Of a stretch of DNA of 64,000 bases, positions 8,299 through 17,151 are shown in pieces; the stretch's first letter is position 1, and every line of letters starts with the position of its first letter. This stretch comes from Streptomyces sp. BV286 (lineage in GTDB: Bacteria; Actinomycetota; Actinomycetes; Streptomycetales; Streptomycetaceae), in the NCBI RefSeq assembly GCF_019090165.1, contig NZ_JAHRIB010000212.1, positions 186,001 to 250,000 on the forward strand, given 5' to 3'. Made by a program: the position numbers and the translations under genes. The notes under the pieces are model-generated. The model made no database searches and was not told where the DNA came from. It saw only the letters and a list, made by a program, of their open reading frames with translations.

Positions 8299-9936
8299 GT
8301 GACGCTCAACATGCACCGCTGGTGGCGCGACGCAGTGATCTACCAGGTCTACGTCCGGAGCTTCCTGGACAGCACCGGGGACGGCATCGGCGATCTCGCC
8401 GGGGTACGGGCCGGACTGCCGTACCTCAAGAAGCTGGGGGTCGACGGGGTCTGGCTGAGCCCCTTCTACCCCTCGCCGCAGCACGACCACGGCTACGACG
8501 TGTCCGACTACTGCGACGTCGACCCGCTCTTCGGCGACCTCGGCGAGTTCGACCTGCTGATGACGGACGCCCGGCGGCTCGGCATCAAGGTGCTCCTCGA
8601 CATCGTCCCCAACCACTGCTCGGGCGAGCACCCCTGGTTCCAGGAGGCCCTCGCCGCGGCGCCGGGCAGCGCGGCCCGCGCCCGCTTCCACTTCGCCGAC
8701 GGCCGGGGCCCGGGCGGCGCGGAGCCGCCCAACAACTGGCACGCCATGTTCGGCGGCCCCGCCTGGAGCCGGGTCACCGAACAGGACGGCACCCCCGGCC
8801 AGTGGTATCTGCACATGTTCACGCCCGAGCAGCCCGACCTGAACTGGCGCAACCCCGAGGTCGGCGCCCACTTCGACCACGTCCTGCGCTTCTGGCTCGA
8901 CCGGGGCGTCGACGGCTTCCGCATCGACGTGGCCGCGGGCCTCTACAAGCACCCCGGGCTGCCGGACTCGCCCGACCCCGAGGCCGACGCCCGCACCCGG
9001 GACTCCGTCAACCCGCTCGCCTGGAACCAGCCCGAGGTGCACGACGTCTGGCGGCACTGGCGGTCGGTGTGCGAGGAGTACACCGACCGGGACGGCCGGG
9101 AGCGGCTGCTCGTCGGCGAGGTGTCCGTGCCGACCGCCCGCGAACACGCCCTGTACGTACGGCACGACGAACTGCACCAGGCCTTCTTCTTCGACCTGCT
9201 CAGCGCGCCCTGGAGCGCCGACGCCTTCCGCAAGGTCATCTCCCACGCCATGCAGGACATCGCGGGCACCGGCTCGACGGTCACCTGGGTCCTCAACAAC
9301 CACGACCAGGTCCGCACGGTCACCCGCTACGGCGAACTGGGCACCGAGGGCAGCGGGCTGGGCGCCGCACGAGCCCGCGCCGCCGCCCTGCTGATGCTGG
9401 CACTGCCCGGCGCCGCGTACATCTACCAGGGGGAGGAGCTCGGGCTGCCCGAGGTCGTCGATCTGCCCGACGACGTGCTCACCGACCCGATCTACCGCCG
9501 CACCGGCAGCCGCGCCCGGATCCGGGACGGCTGCCGGGTGCCGCTGCCGTGGTCCGGGCACGCCTCGCCGTTCGGCTTCACCTCCGGCGCCGAGAGCGCC
9601 AAACCGTGGCTGCCGCAGCCCGCCTACTTCGCCGAGTACGCCACGGAGCGCGCCCTCGCCGACACCCGGTCCTTCTGGCACCTCTACCGCGACGGGCTCC
9701 AACTGCGAGCGGGCATGCCCCAGTTGGGTGAGGGGACGCTGCGCTGGCTGGACACCCAGCCCGGCGTCCTCGCCTTCGTCCGCGGCGACGGCCTGGTCTG
9801 CGCCGTCAACTTCGGCACGGCGCCGACACCCGCGCCGGTCGCCGGCACCCCTCTGCTGGCCAGCGGCCCCTGTGCCCCGGGCGTCCTGCCCGGCTCGACG
9901 GCCGCCTGGTGGATCAGCGACCGCACCACCCCCTGA
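8299..9936 (+). CDS. GH13 alpha-glucosidase / oligo-1,6-glucosidase
   Basis: Cytosolic glycoside hydrolase of family 13 that would release glucose from imported alpha-glucosides. From GTG 8299 (545 residues) the catalytic residues fall at Asp210 in GFRIDVAAG (nucleophile), Glu274 in LVGEVS (acid/base) and Asp336 in LNNHDQVR. The opening MHRWWRDAVIYQVYVRSF is typical of alpha-glucosidases. The start is uncertain: ATG 8311 is equally possible and the only GGAGG (8274-8278) is 20 bp from the GTG. No signal peptide. It is first in an operon with a binding protein and two permeases, so the natural substrate is probably the sugar they import. It stands behind paired operators at 8133-8149 and 8251-8261. 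Confidence 0.9.
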   Translation: MTLNMHRWWRDAVIYQVYVRSFLDSTGDGIGDLAGVRAGLPYLKKLGVDGVWLSPFYPSPQHDHGYDVSDYCDVDPLFGDLGEFDLLMTDARRLGIKVLLDIVPNHCSGEHPWFQEALAAAPGSAARARFHFADGRGPGGAEPPNNWHAMFGGPAWSRVTEQDGTPGQWYLHMFTPEQPDLNWRNPEVGAHFDHVLRFWLDRGVDGFRIDVAAGLYKHPGLPDSPDPEADARTRDSVNPLAWNQPEVHDVWRHWRSVCEEYTDRDGRERLLVGEVSVPTAREHALYVRHDELHQAFFFDLLSAPWSADAFRKVISHAMQDIAGTGSTVTWVLNNHDQVRTVTRYGELGTEGSGLGAARARAAALLMLALPGAAYIYQGEELGLPEVVDLPDDVLTDPIYRRTGSRARIRDGCRVPLPWSGHASPFGFTSGAESAKPWLPQPAYFAEYATERALADTRSFWHLYRDGLQLRAGMPQLGEGTLRWLDTQPGVLAFVRGDGLVCAVNFGTAPTPAPVAGTPLLASGPCAPGVLPGSTAAWWISDRTTP

Positions 9937-10023
9937 CCACCCCCCACCCCGACCGCCGACTCCCGCACCGACCACACCGCCTGACGTCCCGTCACATCCC
10001 CTGCTCCCGAAGGAACATCAACG

Positions 10024-11349
10024 ATGATGCGACCACGTACGACCCTGCTCGCGAGCTGCACCGCCCTCGCACTGGCCCTCGGCGCGACCGCCTGCGGCGG
10101 CGGGCCCGTCTCCGCGGGAGGCGGCGACAAGCCGCTCAGCGGCGAGACCATCGACGTGGCCGGTGTCTGGTCCGGCAGCGAACAGAAGAACTTCCAGAAG
10201 GTCCTGGACGCGTTCACCGAGAAGACCGGCGCCAAGACCCGGTTCACCTCCACCGGCGACAACGTCTCCACCGTCGTCGGCAGCAAGATCGAGGGCGGCA
10301 ACGCCCCCGACGTGGTGATGGTCCCGCAGGTCGGCGTGCTCCAGCAGTTCGCGAAGGAGGGCTGGCTCAAGCCGCTCTCCAAGACGGCCGGGCAGTCCGT
10401 GAGCGGCAACTACGCGAACGTGTGGAAGGACTACGGCAGCGTCGACGGCACCCTGTACGGCCTGTACTTCAAGGCCGCCCACAAGTCGACCGTCTGGTAC
10501 AGCCCCGACGCCCTCGACGAGGCCGGCGTCGAGCCGCCGGCCTCGTACGACGCGATGCTGAAGGCCGGCCGGACCGTCTCGGAGTCGGGCCTCGCGGCCT
10601 TCTCCGTCGCCGGACAGGACGGCTGGACACTCACCGACTGGTTCGAGAACGTCTACCTCTCGCAGGCAGGCCCCGAGAAGTACGACGCCCTGGCCGCTCA
10701 CAAGATCAAGTGGACCGACCCCACCGTGGTCGAGGCCCTCACCACCCTCGGCAGGCTCTTCCAGGACAAGGAGCTGATAGCCGGCGGCCAGAAGGGGGCC
10801 CTGAACACCGACTTCCCGGGCTCCGTCGAGAAGGTCTTCGGACCCGAACCCGTGGCGGGCATGGTCTACGAGGGCGACTTCGTGGCGGGCGTCGCCAAGG
10901 ACCAGTACGGCCGGAAGATCGGTGAGGACGCCGACTTCTTCCCCTTCCCCGCGGTCGGCGACGGCAAGGCGCCCGTCGTCAGTGGCGGCGACGCGGCCGT
11001 CGTCCTCAAGGACGGCAAGAACCAGAAGGCCGCCATGGAGTTCCTGGAGTACCTCGCGACCCCCGAGGCCTCCGCGGTCTGGGCCGAGGCCGGTGGCTTC
11101 CTCTCCCCGAACAAGAAGCTCGACCTCGCCTCGTACGGCGACGACACCACCCGTGAGACCGCCAAGTCCCTTGTGGAAGCCGGGGATTCGGTCCGCTTCG
11201 ACATGTCGGACCAGGCCCCGGCCGCGTTCGGCGGCACCAAGGGTGCCGGCGAGTGGAAGCTCCTCCAGGACTTCCTGCGCGACCCGTCCGACCCGAAGGG
11301 GACCGCGGCCGCGCTGGAGAAGGCGGCGGCCAAGGCGTACAAGGGCTGA
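10024..11349 (+). CDS. ABC transporter sugar-binding lipoprotein
   Basis: 441 residues. The N-terminus has basic residues, a hydrophobic stretch and the lipobox LGATAC with Cys at about residue 24, so the mature protein is membrane-anchored through a lipidated cysteine. Family-1 solute-binding features follow: NFQKVLDAFTEKTGAKTRF, NAPDVVMVPQVGVLQQFAKEGWL and a C-terminal GGDAAVVLKDGKNQKAAMEFLEYL. A second ATG follows directly at 10027; GAAGGA stands upstream. The gene lies 87 bp after the glucosidase and 5 bp before the first permease, so all four genes form one alpha-glucoside uptake operon. Confidence 0.92.
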   Translation: MMRPRTTLLASCTALALALGATACGGGPVSAGGGDKPLSGETIDVAGVWSGSEQKNFQKVLDAFTEKTGAKTRFTSTGDNVSTVVGSKIEGGNAPDVVMVPQVGVLQQFAKEGWLKPLSKTAGQSVSGNYANVWKDYGSVDGTLYGLYFKAAHKSTVWYSPDALDEAGVEPPASYDAMLKAGRTVSESGLAAFSVAGQDGWTLTDWFENVYLSQAGPEKYDALAAHKIKWTDPTVVEALTTLGRLFQDKELIAGGQKGALNTDFPGSVEKVFGPEPVAGMVYEGDFVAGVAKDQYGRKIGEDADFFPFPAVGDGKAPVVSGGDAAVVLKDGKNQKAAMEFLEYLATPEASAVWAEAGGFLSPNKKLDLASYGDDTTRETAKSLVEAGDSVRFDMSDQAPAAFGGTKGAGEWKLLQDFLRDPSDPKGTAAALEKAAAKAYKG

Positions 11350-11354
11350 TCGCC

Positions 11355-12719
11355 GTGACCGCCACCCTGCTGAAAGAGGCGGGCCACCCGCCCCTCGCGC
11401 CGGCCGGCCACGACCCGAGGCGCCGCGCCCGCCGCCGCGCCCGGGTCGTCGCCCTCGCGTTCGTCTTCCCCACCCTGCTGCTGCTCGGCGCGCTCGTCGT
11501 CTACCCCGTGCTGTTCTCGGTGGGCCGCAGCTTCTTCGACGCGTCCGGCGACCGGTTCGTCGGCGGCGACAACTACACCGAGATGTTCCGCGACCCCGCC
11601 ACGCTGACGGCCGTCCGCAACACGGCCGTCTGGGTCGTCGTCGCGCCCACCCTGCTCACCGGGCTCGGTCTCGTCCTCGCCGTACTGGTCGAGAAGGTGC
11701 GCTGGGCAACGGCGTTCAAGCTCCTGCTGTTCATGCCCATGGCCGTCTCCTTCCTCGCCGCGGGCATCATCTTCCGGCTCGCGTACGACGAGGATCCCGA
11801 GAAGGGCGTCCTGAACGCCGCCGTCGTCTCCGTGCACGACGCTTTCCAGGACGCGTCGTCGTACCCGAACGCCCGGGCCCGTGAAGGCCAGGGCCTGACC
11901 AGGGGCGCCGACGGCTCGTACCGCACGACGGCCGCGGCGTCCCCCGGCGACACCGTCGGGCTCGGCCTGGTCGGCGTACGTGCCGAGGACCTGCCGGCGG
12001 GCGCGCGCCCCGCGCAGTCGGCGGCGGCCCGCAAGGCGTCGGCCGACGAGCTGCGCGGCGTCGTCTACCTGGACTTCACCCGCGGCGGGGGAGGGGAGCA
12101 GGGCAGGGTCGACAGGACCGAGAGCGGCCTGCCGCAGATGAAGGTCGAGGCGGTACGGGACGGGAGGACCGTCGCGAGCGCCGCCACGGCGGCCGACGGT
12201 TCCTTCCGCTTCCAGGACCTCGGACCGGGCTCGTACACCGTGCGGCTGCCCGCCTCGAACTTCGCCCCGCCCTACGAGGGCATCTCGTGGCTTGGACCCG
12301 CGCTCGTCACACCCGCCATCATCGGCGCCTACCTGTGGATCTGGACCGGCTTCGCCATGGTGCTGATCGGGGCCGGGCTCGCCGCGCTGCCGCGTGACGC
12401 GCTGGAGGCGGCCAGGATGGACGGCGCGAACGAGTGGCAGATCTTCCGCCGCATCACCGTGCCGTTGCTCGCGCCCGTGCTCACCGTGGTCTTCGTGACC
12501 CTCGTGATCAACGTGATGAAGGTCTTCGACCTCGTCTACATCATCGCGCCGGGACCGGTCCAGGAGGACGCCACCGTGCTCGCCACCCAGATGTGGCTGG
12601 TGTCCTTCGGCGGCGGCAACAACCAGGGCCTCGGCAGCGCGCTCGGGGTACTGCTCCTGCTCCTCGTGGTCCCCGCCATGGTCTTCAACGTCCGCCGCTT
12701 CCGAGGGAGTCAACGATGA
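11355..12719 (+). CDS. sugar ABC permease (MalF-like) with large inserted extracytoplasmic domain
   Basis: 454 residues from GTG 11355, against about 290-320 for the usual family member. The N-terminal spans (residues 31-57, 90-112, 120-142) are followed by an insertion of roughly 165 residues (about 145-312). The protein then resumes with further spans and the EAA loop EAARMDGANEWQIFRRITVP (351-370) that docks the ATPase. Within the insert, residues 256-300 (KVEAVRDGRTVASAATAADG...LGPGSYTVRLP) resemble the small beta-sandwich of carboxypeptidase-regulatory-like / SdrB-type domains. MalF of E. coli also has a large periplasmic loop that touches its binding protein, so the insert may do the same. 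The stop overlaps the next gene's start (ATGA). Confidence 0.9.
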   Translation: MTATLLKEAGHPPLAPAGHDPRRRARRRARVVALAFVFPTLLLLGALVVYPVLFSVGRSFFDASGDRFVGGDNYTEMFRDPATLTAVRNTAVWVVVAPTLLTGLGLVLAVLVEKVRWATAFKLLLFMPMAVSFLAAGIIFRLAYDEDPEKGVLNAAVVSVHDAFQDASSYPNARAREGQGLTRGADGSYRTTAAASPGDTVGLGLVGVRAEDLPAGARPAQSAAARKASADELRGVVYLDFTRGGGGEQGRVDRTESGLPQMKVEAVRDGRTVASAATAADGSFRFQDLGPGSYTVRLPASNFAPPYEGISWLGPALVTPAIIGAYLWIWTGFAMVLIGAGLAALPRDALEAARMDGANEWQIFRRITVPLLAPVLTVVFVTLVINVMKVFDLVYIIAPGPVQEDATVLATQMWLVSFGGGNNQGLGSALGVLLLLLVVPAMVFNVRRFRGSQR

Positions 12720-13555
12720 ACGCGCTCAGGCGGGGGCTCGGCAGCAGCCTGGTGCAGGCGTTCCTGGTGCTGGTCGGCCTCATCTGGCTCACCCCGCTCG
12801 CCGGGCTCTTCCTGTCGTCGCTGCGGTCCGCCGAGGACACCGCGACGGGCGGCTGGTGGACGTCGCTCACCAGCCCCAGCCAGTTGTCCTTCGACAACTA
12901 CTCGGCGCTGCTGGGCAACGCGGGAATGACACAGGCATTCTGGAACACCGTGCTGATCTCGGTGCCGACCACGGTTCTCGTCGTCGTCCTCGCCGCGCTC
13001 GCCGGATACGCCTTCGCCTGGCTGGACTTCCCCGGGCGGGACCCCCTCTTCCTGCTGGTGGTCGCCCTGTTGGTGGTACCCGTACAGATCGGCCTGCTGC
13101 CGGTGGCCAAACTCTTCGGGCAACTGGGGCTGTTCGGCACGATCCCCGGGGTCGTCCTGTTCCACGTGTCGTACGGGCTGCCGTTCGCGATCTTCCTGCT
13201 GCGCAACTACTTCGCGGAGATGCCGAAGGAGATGCTGGAGGCCGCGCGGATGGACGGTGGCGGGGAGTGGCGGATCTTCACCCGGCTCGTGCTGCCGGTC
13301 GGCCGCCCGGCCATCGCCAGCCTCGCCATCTTCCAGTTCCTGTGGGTCTGGAACGACATGCTGGTCGCGCTGCTGTTCGCCGACAGTTCGGCGCAGCCGC
13401 TGACGGTCCAACTCCAGTCGCAGATACGGCAGTTCGGGAGCAACATCGATGTGCTGGCGCCCGGGGCGTTCCTGTCGCTCGTGGTGCCGGTGGTGGTCTT
13501 CTTCGCCTTCCAGCGCCACTTCGTGCAGGGGGTCATGGCGGGGTCGGTGAAATAG
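12716..13555 (+). CDS. sugar ABC permease (MalG-like)
   Basis: 279 residues from ATG 12716, overlapping the preceding stop as ATGA. Six hydrophobic spans are visible. The EAA loop reads EMLEAARMDGGGEWRIFTRLVLP near residues 178-200, followed by a span with LWVWNDMLVALLF. It forms the heterodimeric channel with the upstream permease. The operon contains no ATPase. In Streptomyces many sugar importers of this class share the ATPase MsiK, and that is the likely energiser here (known for the family, inferred for this system). Confidence 0.93.
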   Translation: MNALRRGLGSSLVQAFLVLVGLIWLTPLAGLFLSSLRSAEDTATGGWWTSLTSPSQLSFDNYSALLGNAGMTQAFWNTVLISVPTTVLVVVLAALAGYAFAWLDFPGRDPLFLLVVALLVVPVQIGLLPVAKLFGQLGLFGTIPGVVLFHVSYGLPFAIFLLRNYFAEMPKEMLEAARMDGGGEWRIFTRLVLPVGRPAIASLAIFQFLWVWNDMLVALLFADSSAQPLTVQLQSQIRQFGSNIDVLAPGAFLSLVVPVVVFFAFQRHFVQGVMAGSVK

Positions 13556-13590
13556 CCGTCGGTGGGATGCGGGTCCGGTGAGGGCTGGTC

Positions 13591-13634
13591 GCGCAGTTCC
13601 CCGCGCCCCTTTTCAGAGGCGCGGGGAACTGCGC
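13591..13634. terminator. strong hairpin terminator (recurrent Streptomyces element)
   Basis: A perfect 17-bp stem (GCGCAGTTCCCCGCGCC against its complement) closes a 10-nt loop, CCTTTTCAGA. From memory, near-identical hairpins occur many times in Streptomyces genomes between convergent genes. It would end the sugar operon on the plus strand and can also act on the minus strand. Confidence 0.85.
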
Positions 13635-13683
13635 ACCGGGGGTTCGGGGGCGGAGCACCCTGAGTCAGTGACGGAATCGGGCA

Positions 13684-13717
13684 GGGGTGGCGGGGGCGAA
13701 AGAGCCTCCGCCACCCC
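13684..13717. terminator. second hairpin terminator, before pgl end
   Basis: GGGGTGGCGG (13684-13693) pairs perfectly with CCGCCACCCC (13708-13717), with a short GC/GC pair inside the loop. It lies 10 bp beyond the pgl stop and would terminate the tkt-tal-zwf-opcA-pgl transcript. Confidence 0.75.
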
Positions 13718-13726
13718 ACCGGACCG

Positions 13727-14509
13727 TCAGGGGGACGACGGCGGATACAGCGCCCGTGGGAGTCGGGACGCCGCCGCCGCGTCCAGGAGCCAGAGCGTGC
13801 GGGCGCGGCCGTGCGCGCCGGCCGCCGGTGCCTGGATCTCCCCCGCACCGGACAACGCGATGGCCGCGGCCTGCGCCTTGTCCTCGCCCGCCGCGAGCAG
13901 CCACACCTCACGCGCCGCCCGGATCGCGGGCAGCGTGAGGGTGATCCGGGTCGGCGGCGGCTTCGGAGCACCGTGCACACCCACGACGGTCCGCTCCGTC
14001 TCGCGGACCGCGGGCAGCTCCGGGAAGAGCGACGCCACATGCGTGTCCGGGCCGACGCCCAGCATCAGCACGTCGAAGGACGGGACAGGGCCGTGGTTGT
14101 CCGGCCCGGCGGCCTTCGCGAGCTCGGCCGCGTAGGCCTCCGCCGCGGCGTCCGCGTCCTTGCCGTACGGGCCGTCCGACGCGGGCATGGCATGCACGCG
14201 CTCGGGATCCAGCGGCACCGAGTCGAGGAGCGCCTCACGGGCCTGGGTGACATTGCGCTCGGGATCGCCCTCGGGCAGGAACCGCTCGTCACCCCACCAC
14301 AGGTCGAGACGGCCCCAGTCGACGGCGTCCCGGGCGGGCGCGGCCGCGAGCGCGGCCAGCAGGCCGTTGCCGTTGCGGCCACCGGTCAGCACGACCGAGG
14401 CCTGCCCCCGCGAGGCCTGCGCGTCCACGATCTTCGTGATCAGCCGGGCCGCGGCCGCCTGGGCCATCAGCTCCTTGTCACGGTGGACGACCAGCTGAGG
14501 AGTGCTCAC
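13727..14509 (-). CDS. pgl: 6-phosphogluconolactonase
   Basis: Hydrolyses 6-phosphogluconolactone to 6-phosphogluconate, the second step of the oxidative pentose phosphate pathway. 260 residues from GTG 14509, which overlaps the opcA stop as GTGA. Visible family (DevB/glucosamine-6-phosphate-isomerase-like) motifs are SVVLTGGRNGNGLLAAL near residue 45, the block LDLWWGDERFLPEGDPERNVTQA near 75, and FDVLMLGVGPDTHVASLFPE near 145. The bacterial Pgl motif usually reads GxGxDGHxASLFP; here the segment is GVGPDTHVASLFP. Last gene of the operon. Confidence 0.93.
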   Translation of the reverse strand: MSTPQLVVHRDKELMAQAAAARLITKIVDAQASRGQASVVLTGGRNGNGLLAALAAAPARDAVDWGRLDLWWGDERFLPEGDPERNVTQAREALLDSVPLDPERVHAMPASDGPYGKDADAAAEAYAAELAKAAGPDNHGPVPSFDVLMLGVGPDTHVASLFPELPAVRETERTVVGVHGAPKPPPTRITLTLPAIRAAREVWLLAAGEDKAQAAAIALSGAGEIQAPAAGAHGRARTLWLLDAAAASRLPRALYPPSSP

Positions 14510-15627
14510 TGCGGGTCCGCCTTCTTGACCGGGGGCATCTGGGCCGGTGTCGGACGCGTGGAGTCGCCGTCGCCCGCCGGGGAGGCGGGCGGCAGCGCCG
14601 GAGCCGGCGACCGGTCCGGGGCCGGGGGGTCCTGGACCGGCCGGACCGGAAGGGACCCCGGCGTCCACGTGGACGCCTCGGGCCGCTGCGAGACCGACTG
14701 GATCCCGCCGAGCCGGTCCACCCCGAACCGCAGCGCGGACGCGTACGTGTCGTCCGGGTCGAGCCTGCGCAGCTCCTCCGCGAGCAGCTCGGACGTCTCG
14801 CGGCGCTTGAGCGCCACGGCACGGTCCGGCTGGCCCGGCAGGGCCAGCGTGGCCATCGCCCCGTCCGACCGGTGCAGCGTGATGGGCCCGCCGGTCGTCT
14901 CCAGCCGCACCTGGGTCAGGCCGGGACCGGCGGAGACGGCGCGCCGGACATGCACGTGAAGGCGGTCGGCGAGCCACATGGCGAGCAGTTCGACGCTCGG
15001 GTTGGCCTCCTCGCCCGCCACCTCGACGGAGACGACCTCGCAGTCGACCTGGTCGAGGGCGGCGGCCAGCATCGAGCGCCACGGGGTGATCCGGGCCCAC
15101 GCCAGGTCGGTGTCACCCGGCGCGTAGCTCTCGGCGCGGGCCCGCAGCTCCTCGACGGGCTTCTCCGCCGCGTAGCTGTCGGTGACCCTGCGCTGGCCCA
15201 GGGCGCCCAGCGGGTCGCCCGCCGCGTCGCGGGGGGCGTCCACCGACCACCAGACCACCACCGGCGCGTCCGGCAGCAGCAGCGGCAGGACGACGGACTG
15301 GGCGTGGTCGGACACCTCGCCGTACAGCCTCAGGACGACGGTCTCGCCGGTGCCCGCGTCCGCGCCGACCCGCACCTCGGCGTCCAGACGGGACTTCGTG
15401 CGGTCGCGGGGTGAGCGCGAGACGCGCTTGATGACGACGAGGGTGCGCGAGGGGTGCTCGCGCGAGGCGTCGTTGGCGGCCTTCAGGGCGTCGTAGGCGT
15501 TCTCCTCGTCGGTGACGATGACGAGGGTGAGGACCATGCCGACGGCGGGGGTGCCGATGGCCCGGCGGCCCTTCACGAGCGCCTTGTTGATCTTGCTGGC
15601 CGTGGTGTCCGTGAGATCTATCTTCAT
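14506..15627 (-). CDS. opcA: glucose-6-phosphate dehydrogenase assembly protein OpcA
   Basis: 373 residues from ATG 15627, overlapping the zwf stop as ATGA with GGAGCTGG upstream. It carries the actinobacterial OpcA pattern: MKIDLTDTTASKINKALV at the N-terminus, VLTLVIVTDEENAYDAL near 35, and the later VVWWSVDAPRDAAGDPLGALGQRRVTDSYA. A Pro-rich low-complexity tail occupies the last 55 residues. In actinobacteria and cyanobacteria OpcA is needed for assembly or redox activation of G6PDH. It is always found next to zwf, as here. Confidence 0.93.
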   Translation of the reverse strand: MKIDLTDTTASKINKALVKGRRAIGTPAVGMVLTLVIVTDEENAYDALKAANDASREHPSRTLVVIKRVSRSPRDRTKSRLDAEVRVGADAGTGETVVLRLYGEVSDHAQSVVLPLLLPDAPVVVWWSVDAPRDAAGDPLGALGQRRVTDSYAAEKPVEELRARAESYAPGDTDLAWARITPWRSMLAAALDQVDCEVVSVEVAGEEANPSVELLAMWLADRLHVHVRRAVSAGPGLTQVRLETTGGPITLHRSDGAMATLALPGQPDRAVALKRRETSELLAEELRRLDPDDTYASALRFGVDRLGGIQSVSQRPEASTWTPGSLPVRPVQDPPAPDRSPAPALPPASPAGDGDSTRPTPAQMPPVKKADPQ

Positions 15628-17147
15628 GGCCGACGCCAGCTCCGTCCGTCTCGCTCGAGCATTTCGTCGGCCTCGACGGGCCCCCACGTGCCCGACGGGT
15701 ACTGCGCGGGCTTGCCGTGCTTGTCCCAGTACTCCTCGATCGGGTCGAGGATCTTCCAGGACAGCTCGACCTCCTCGGTGCGTGGGAAGAGGTTCGAGTC
15801 GCCCAGCAGCACGTCGAGGATCAGCCGCTCGTACGCCTCGGGGCTGGACTCCGTGAAGGACTCGCCGTACGCGAAGTCCATCGAGACGTCCCGGATCTCC
15901 ATGGAGGTGCCGGGCACCTTGGAGCCGAAGCGGACGGTGATGCCCTCGTCGGGCTGGACGCGGATGACGATCGCGTTCTGGCCCAGCTCCTCCGTCGCCG
16001 TGTGGTCGAAGGGGGAGTGCGGGGCACGCTGGAAGACGACGGCGATCTCCGTGACGCGGCGGCCGAGGCGCTTGCCGGTACGGAGGTAGAAGGGGACGCC
16101 CGCCCAGCGGCGGTTGTCGACCTCCACCTTGATCGCCGCGTACGTGTCGGTCTTCGACTTCGCGTCGATGCCGTCTTCCTGGAGGTAGCCGACGGCCTTC
16201 TCGCCGCCCTGCCAGCCCTCGGCGTACTGCCCGCGGACCGTGCTCTCGCCCAGGTCCCGGGGCAGCTTCACCGCGCCGAGCACCTTGGTCTTCTCGGCGG
16301 CGAGCGCGTCCGCGTCGAAGGAGGCCGGCTCCTCCATGGCCGTGAGGGCCATAAGCTGGAGCAGGTGGTTCTGGATGACGTCACGGGCGGCGCCGATGCC
16401 GTCGTAGTATCCGGCCCGGCCGCCGATGCCGATGTCCTCGGCCATCGTGATCTGTACGTGGTCGACGTACGACCGGTTCCAGATCGGCTCGAACATCTGG
16501 TTCGCGAAGCGCAGCGCCAGGATGTTCTGGACCGTCTCCTTGCCCAGGTAGTGGTCGATACGGAAGACCTGGTCCGGGGCGAAGACGTCCTCGACGGTCG
16601 TGTTGAGGTCCTCCGCCGACCTGAGGTCGTGGCCGAAGGGCTTCTCGATGACGGCGCGCCGCCAGGAACCGCCCGTCTGGTCGGCCAGACCGTGCTTCTT
16701 CAGCTGCTGGATGACCACCGGGAACGCGGACGGCGGCACCGAGAGGTAGAAGGCGAAGTTGCCGCCCGTGCCCTGTGCCTTGTCCAGCTCCCCGATCGTC
16801 TCGCGCAGCCGCTCGAAGGCGTCGTCGTCGTCGAAGGTGCCCTGGACGAAGCGCATCCCCTGGATGAGCTGCTGCCAGACCTCCTCACGGAAGGGGGTGC
16901 GGGCGTGCTCCTTGACGGCGTCGTGGACCTCCTGGGCGAAGTCCTCGTGCGCCCACTCGCGGCGGGCGAAGCCCACGAGGGAGAAGCCCGGCGGCAGCAG
17001 GCCGCGGTTGGCAAGGTCATAAACAGCAGGCATGAGCTTTTTACGGGACAAATCGCCCGTGACCCCGAAGATGACGAGGCCCGACGGCCCCGCGATACGC
17101 GGGAGCCGTCGGTCCGCCGGGTCACGCAGCGGATTGCTGCTTGACAA
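15624..17147 (-). CDS. zwf: glucose-6-phosphate 1-dehydrogenase
   Basis: Oxidises glucose-6-phosphate to 6-phosphogluconolactone with reduction of NADP. 507 residues, normal length. The nucleotide-binding loop reads GVTGDLSRKKLMPAVYDLA (residues 28-46) and the active-site signature is RIDHYLGKE near residue 200. The start is TTG 17147, supported by GGAGGG seven bases upstream that is shared with the end of tal, which stops 4 bp before. It is coupled at its 3' end to opcA by ATGA. Confidence 0.96.
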   Translation of the reverse strand: MSSSNPLRDPADRRLPRIAGPSGLVIFGVTGDLSRKKLMPAVYDLANRGLLPPGFSLVGFARREWAHEDFAQEVHDAVKEHARTPFREEVWQQLIQGMRFVQGTFDDDDAFERLRETIGELDKAQGTGGNFAFYLSVPPSAFPVVIQQLKKHGLADQTGGSWRRAVIEKPFGHDLRSAEDLNTTVEDVFAPDQVFRIDHYLGKETVQNILALRFANQMFEPIWNRSYVDHVQITMAEDIGIGGRAGYYDGIGAARDVIQNHLLQLMALTAMEEPASFDADALAAEKTKVLGAVKLPRDLGESTVRGQYAEGWQGGEKAVGYLQEDGIDAKSKTDTYAAIKVEVDNRRWAGVPFYLRTGKRLGRRVTEIAVVFQRAPHSPFDHTATEELGQNAIVIRVQPDEGITVRFGSKVPGTSMEIRDVSMDFAYGESFTESSPEAYERLILDVLLGDSNLFPRTEEVELSWKILDPIEEYWDKHGKPAQYPSGTWGPVEADEMLERDGRSWRRP

Positions 17148-17151
17148 GATT

